From: Prorocentrum cordatum
Lineage: Eukaryota; Sar; Dinophyceae; Prorocentrales; Prorocentraceae
DNA: 52,500 bases
Direction: 5' to 3'
NCBI GenBank assembly: GCA_963575745.1
Contig: CAUYUJ010000718.1
Span: 2,501 to 55,000, forward strand
Every line of letters starts with the position of its first letter. Position 1 is the first letter of the stretch. The notes beneath the pieces are model-generated. The model saw only the letters and a program-made list of their open reading frames with translations, did no database searches and was not told where the DNA came from. Below, piece after piece: positions 48,528 to 52,500 of the stretch. The position numbers and the translations under genes are program-made.

Positions 48528-48765
48528 GGGATCCGCGGGGCACCGCACGTGAAACATCATGCTATCCACGGAACTGTGGTCTTCGGACCAAAGCTATGAC
48601 TCTCTGCGGGACGGGGGGGTCTTCCTAGGACGGAAAGGGGAATGAGGAGGGAGGAGGCACGAAACCGAAGAGAGCGCTACATGTATCCGCTCACCTGAAC
48701 GGCACGTCGCTTCTGACATTTGGGGCTCAACAGGAAAATCTGTCGGCCTGCGTAAGTATGTCAAT
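48528..48765. repeat. Flank module of the 71-bp satellite, copy 3 (truncated)
   Basis: GGGATCCGCGGGGCACCGCA, CATCATGCTATCCACGGAAC, CGCTACATGTATCCGCTCAC, CATTTGGGGCTCAACAGGAA. It repeats the left part of 44521-45270 and stops before the 71-bp units. With copy 2 it brackets the 1.6-kb duplication. Confidence 0.88.
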
Positions 48766-48890
48766 ATCCACCGCCTGCCGAGGCCCCCGAAAATTGATCC
48801 TCCTGGCGGCGGTCATGTATACATTCCCGCCTCGGATAGGAGGCAACTCCCGGTCACGCCCGTGATCGCCGGGAGGTTTTCCGAACGGGC

Positions 48891-48931
48891 TCCTCCTCCT
48901 CCTCCTCCTCCTCCTCCTCCTCCTCCTCCTC
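48891..48931. repeat. CTC microsatellite
   Basis: About 40 bp of CTC triplets. Confidence 0.95.
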
Positions 48932-49080
48932 CCAAATTCCCCATGGATCGCCGAGGGGGGCCTGGGAGGCCTACGCCGCCCAGGGTGAGGGTGCGGATTC
49001 GCCATCGGGGGCCCGGCGCTGAGCTGCCGGCGACGCGCTGCCAACTCCAGGCGGGTGTGCCCCCCCTGCGCCTATCCTTG

Positions 49081-49246
49081 GGCCGGGCCTCTCCTCCTAC
49101 AGTGAAATTTTGAGCGAAAAATGCAAAATACAAAAAAAAATCCCAAATGGTCAAAAAATAATCAAATAATAGTCCTCAGACCGTTTCTTGACGACTATTT
49201 TTTGACTACTTTGGAATATCCCCCCTGTAGAGGGACGGGCCCGACT
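49081..49246. mobile_element. Family A element, copy 7
   Basis: About 166 bp. GGCCGGGCCTCTCCTCCTAC at the left; CCCCCTGTAGAGGGACGGGC then CCGAC at the right, followed by TTAAGCC as in copy 1. The interior carries AAATGGTCAAAAAATAATC and GACTATTTTTTGACTAC. Confidence 0.82.
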
Positions 49247-50225
49247 TAAGCCTGTTCCACCCTGACGTTCTCCCCTGGCACGAGGGAAGCGCAGCAGCAG
49301 GCAGCGCTGCGGGTCGTTCGCTTCTTCTCCCACTTCGGGTTCCAGTAGGGCTTGTTGTTCCAGTCCACCTGCCCCATCCCCCTTCTGCTCCCCTCGTCGT
49401 CCTCCCCCTCCTCCTCTTACCGTACCCTTCAGGATCGGCTCGACACTCACGCAGTGTGGGGGAGGCTGCAACAGGCAAGGAAATGATTCACCCGCGGGCC
49501 AAAAATATACCAATGTGAGCATTTTCCTGTTCGGCGTTTCGGCATTGGGCGGGAAAGGGGGGGGGTCTGGCTCCGGACCTCTGTTTAGCGAGACTGTTTG
49601 AGACGGTGCGTCCAATGAGGGGAGGCTCCACCTGCTCGAAACGGCCGCCAATCACAGCCAAGATCTACTCCACGAGGGCGGGGGGGGAGGAGGGGATGCG
49701 AGGGCCCGCGCCGATCGGCAAAACAATGAACACGACAACGACGACAAGAACGCTGCTGTGTTCCAATCCTGGGCGCTTGCGCATTCGTGCGGCTTGCACT
49801 GCCACGCCACGCCCCAGATCCGCGACGATACATCAGCAACGTGCTATGATGGCCCAGCAGGCGAATGTGCACGCCCTCGCTGCCGCGCCGCTTCTTCTCA
49901 TCGCTCTCCTGCTCTGCCAATGAAAAACCACACGTTCAAACATCTGCTCTCCGTGATCGCAGCCGGCTGTCTGGCAGCCGAGTTGGCGTGCCACAGCTGG
50001 GTGTACGCGCTCCAATGTCGAAGGTTGACAGAACGCCCTTGAGCAAAACGCCACGTTTCGTGAAAGCTGCACCTTCCGAATGGACCCGGGCGGGACATCG
50101 AATCTGGATTAGCGAAGCCGATTGGGTACTGCACCAGTACGGGTGAACCAGTGCAGAATTTCTCAGTCGACCTGTCTGGAAGAGTGTTCTCTCAGTGCCC
50201 GACAATTCATGTCTTCACCGGGCCT
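49247..50225. other. Unique-looking sequence, no gene called
   Basis: About 980 bp. Short frames with protein-like ends occur on + (for example MKNHTFKHLLSVIAAGCLAA from 49920 in the 49758-50042 frame, and MMAQQANVHALAAAPLLLIA ending at 49923), but they overlap in different frames, and - frames are equally open. No recognised family. Confidence 0.4.
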
Positions 50226-50228
50226 GCG

Positions 50229-50560
50229 GCTCCTCCTCCTCCTCCTCCTCCTCCTCCTCCTCCTCCTCCTGCTTCCTCCTCCCCCTGCCCCTCCTGCCCC
50301 TGCCTCCTCTTCCTGCCCCTGCCTCCGCCCCCTCCCCCCCCTCCTCCTTCCCCCCTGCGCCTGCCTCCTTCTCCCCCTCCCCCCCCCCCCCTCCTCCTCC
50401 CCCTCCCCGTCCCCCCTTCCCCCTCCGCTTCTCCTCCTCGTCCTCCCCCCTCCCTCTCGAGCCTCCCTCCTCTCCCTCCTCTCCCTCCCCCGAGGAGGTG
50501 GCCTCCGACCCCCCCTCCCCTTCGAGCCAGGTGCGGGCCGTCGTACGACCAGCCCTCCGG
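50229..50560. repeat. CTC/CCCCTCC polypyrimidine tract
   Basis: CTC triplets (50229-50270) followed by C-rich words to about 50500. Pro/Ser/Leu frames here are shadows. Confidence 0.93.
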
Positions 50561-50679
50561 GGCCTCGGCCGGAGGGGGGGGCGGGCGCTGCTGCCGGAGG
50601 GGGTCGCCGCCGTCGCCGAGCGCCGCTGGTGCTGTCGTCGTGGTGGCCGCCGGATCCGTCGTCGCCGTCGGAGGCAGGA

Positions 50680-51350
50680 GGCAGGAGGAAGGGGAAGGTC
50701 GGAGGTACGGTCGGACCTAGGGCAGGAGGAGGAGGAGGAAAAGGAGGAGGAGGAGGAGAAGGAGGAGGAGGAGGAGATGAGGGGGGTGCCCTCCCCGAAC
50801 CGACCTCGACCTTATGCCTCGGTCCGAATATGGGAGGAGATAGGAGGTGCCATCGTCGTCGGGTGAGGGGGAGACCATGAGGCAGGAGGGGAAGGTGGGA
50901 GGGAGGAGCGGGCATGAGGTACGGGGAGGCAATAGAGGGTGCACACGAGCAGGCAGGATGAGGTAAAAGGAAATCGGAAGGATCAGGAAAGATACGAGGC
51001 ATGAGTGCAGGAGGAGCTACGTGGAGTAGGAGGAAGGAGGGGTCGGAGGAGGAGGTAGCATGCGGCAGGACAGATGTGGGATAACGCTATAGGAGGAGGC
51101 GCTGTGACGAAGAAGGATGGCTGAGGGAAGCGGAAGAGGAGACAGAGTGATGATGATGGTTGAGGAGGGAGGGGGTGCGAATGATGACGATGGATACTGC
51201 GGAAGAGGAAGAAGGAGCAGCAGAGAGAGGATGAGGGAGGGTGAGGAGGGAGGAGAAAAGACGAGGAGCATGATGATGACTTGTTGGAGAATGACAGGCA
51301 ACGGGGGACGATGTGCTAGAGGGCTTCCACGTGTTATTAAGGGTTCTGGT
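50680..51350. repeat. Purine-rich GGAGGA region
   Basis: GGA triplets at 50725-50782, then looser GGAGGA, GGCAGGA and GATGATG words for 570 bp. It mirrors the pyrimidine tract on its left, so the purine strand flips between 50.56 and 50.68 kb. Confidence 0.85.
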
Positions 51351-51379
51351 TGCTCTACGGGTTTGAGACGGCAGAACCG

Positions 51380-51610
51380 GTCAGCATAGAAGCGGGGAAT
51401 CGATTCGGTTCGGAACATGCGTCGGATCGGGCCGCATCGGCACGGAGTCGGAGTCGAATCGGATCGGCTGCTCCATGGCACAAGAAATCAAATTCAAGCA
51501 TGGGACCGCACGGGATTGCTAGGAAACCAGCAATCGATTCGAATCGGGCTGGCCGACATAGACATCGAATCTCGACTCGGATCGATCGGATCGAAATGGA
51601 TCCTGGAAGG
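51380..51610. repeat. GATCGG/AATCG-rich segment
   Basis: GAATCGATTCGG, GTCGAATCGGATCGG, CAATCGATTCGAATCGG and GGATCGATCGGATCG words. The style recalls family G, but the diagnostic GGCAGGCTAGTAGG word is absent, so membership is uncertain. Confidence 0.55.
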
Positions 51611-51761
51611 TGGCAAACACGGGTCAAGGAGCGAGAGAAGTGAGTCCACGCGGCTACTGCACGTATGAGAAAACATCTATCCGAAGGGCCTCCCGCTTTT
51701 CGAGAAAGGGGGTGAGACCGGTGTGACCGTCGAAGACACGTACGGTAGAGGGAAACAATTA

Positions 51762-51882
51762 GTGAACACCCCCCCTGCACCCCAAACTCAAAGTTGGCAC
51801 GCGGGGGGGAGGCTGCGGTCGAGGTGCAACTCATCAGACCCACCGCCAACTTTGAACATTGGGGGGAGGGGGAGGCGTTCAC
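51762..51882. mobile_element. 121-bp inverted-repeat element (family I)
   Basis: Left arm GTGAACACCCCCCCTGCACC...CTCAAAGTTGGC (37 bp) and right arm GCCAACTTTGAACATTGG...GGCGTTCAC (38 bp) are complementary with a handful of mismatches around about 46 bp. One copy in the window. Confidence 0.72.
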
Positions 51883-51984
51883 AGATGAATGTGGCATGAG
51901 TGTTCGCTATCTTTTTCCGAGGCCTGTAGGACACATACTAAATATAACTCCTGTCCTCAATCAGGGGAACGCGTCCTAAGCGGC

Positions 51985-52250
51985 GTTGTTTAGAATTGCT
52001 TGGCATTGCTTTGTTTGCTTTGCATTGTATTGCATTGCTTGGCATTGCTTTGCATTGCTATGTGTTGCTTGGCATTGCTTGACATTCCTTGGCGTGGCCT
52101 GGCATTGCGGGGCATTGTTTTGCGTTGCTTGGCATTGCTTGGCATTGCTTGCCGTTACTTGGTATTGCTTGGCGTTGCTTTGCACTGCTTTGACCTCCTT
52201 GGCGTTGCTTGGTGTTGCTTGACGTTGCCTGGCGTTGCCTGGCATTGCTG
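51985..52250. repeat. 10-bp minisatellite TTGGCATTGC, block 1
   Basis: About 26 units of (G)CTTGGCATT/GCTTGGCGTT with an almost unbroken 10-bp phase. The - strand frames give repeated NAKQCQA-type shadows. Confidence 0.97.
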
Positions 52251-52385
52251 GGAAACAGGACCAAGAACCAGGGCGGGGAACCCGAGGAACACGGGGAACC
52301 CGAGAAACCTCCGAGGAACGGGCAACGTAGCAATAGAAGGCACTTGGGCGGGGAACCCGAGAACCCCAGGGAAACTCCGGGAAGC
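52251..52385. repeat. Interruption with GGGCGGGGAACCCGAG repeats
   Basis: GGGCGGGGAACCCGAG occurs twice (about 52271 and 52350), with related GGGGAACCCGAGAAAC words between. It separates two blocks of the 10-bp repeat. Confidence 0.85.
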
Positions 52386-52500
52386 TTGGCGTTGCTTTGC
52401 ACGGCTTGGCATTGCTTGGCGTTGCTTGGCATTACTTGATTGGCATTGCTCGGCGTTGCTTGGCATTGCGTCGCGTTGCTTGCCGTTGCTTGGCATTGCT
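52386..52500. repeat. 10-bp minisatellite TTGGCATTGC, block 2
   Basis: Continues the same decamer to the end of the window, so the array extends beyond it. Confidence 0.96.

Noticed and set aside
1-52500. tRNA, rRNA, or bacterial-style operon signals
   Set aside because: Looked for tRNA B-box-like GGTTCGA words with matching arms, ribosomal segments, ribosome-binding sites and operon-spaced frames by eye; none convincing. A covariance-model scan would be decisive.

Overview
This is eukaryotic nuclear DNA, most likely from a dinoflagellate. The best evidence is at 7229-7250 on the + strand: a 22-nt match, with one difference, to the spliced leader (SL) that dinoflagellates trans-splice onto their mRNAs. 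A rearranged, apparently doubled SL copy lies on the - strand at 22157-22121. Neither is followed by an SL-RNA splice donor, so both look like relics of reverse-transcribed, re-inserted mRNAs, which are a known feature of dinoflagellate genomes. The GC-rich base composition, the huge repeat load and the almost complete absence of intact genes agree with this. Genus cannot be decided from the sequence.

No complete, intact gene can be defended. Most long open frames are shadows of trinucleotide or minisatellite repeats whose units are multiples of 3 bp. The real coding traces are: (i) a short N-terminal piece resembling an EamA/DMT-type transporter exon (- strand, about 7183-7092); (ii) a frame-broken retroelement on the + strand, with a coiled-coil gag-like region (8560-9640) and an RNase H remnant with the YTDGS motif (10103-10360); (iii) a frameshifted PIF1-like helicase pseudogene (- strand, 27690-26380); and (iv) several unassigned protein-like stretches (7352-7855, 12843-13193, 28577-28900, 29260-29407).

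Layout. 880-7010 is a composite array of about six degenerate units, each with a CAA tract, a conserved block ending in a C/G palindrome and a run of about 35-bp repeats; some units also carry blocks of 21-bp repeats. 7010-13380 is mostly unique sequence with gene and retroelement fragments and a near-perfect 75-nt palindrome at 11319-11393. 13380-24990 is repeat-dense: GGA/CTC tracts, a TATG tract of about 500 bp, two 103-bp satellite arrays and several small inverted-repeat elements. 24990-29420 holds the helicase pseudogene and a 158-bp array. 29420-39770 mixes CTC/GAG tracts, foldback elements, a 73-bp array, a 409-bp duplication and an element flanked by a 16-bp direct repeat. 39770-45290 carries GAC composite repeats and 12-, 25- and 71-bp minisatellites. 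45289-48487 is a tandem duplication of a 1.6-kb unit. 48490-52500 ends in a regular 10-bp minisatellite.

The most distinctive property is a set of short non-autonomous elements with terminal inverted repeats, seven kinds in all and five of them present in more than one copy. The best, with a start based on GGTCGGGCCTGTCC, has seven full or partial copies, several next to TA dinucleotides. Another shows a compensatory base change in an internal hairpin. No transposase is visible in the window, so the mobilising enzymes must lie elsewhere or be extinct.
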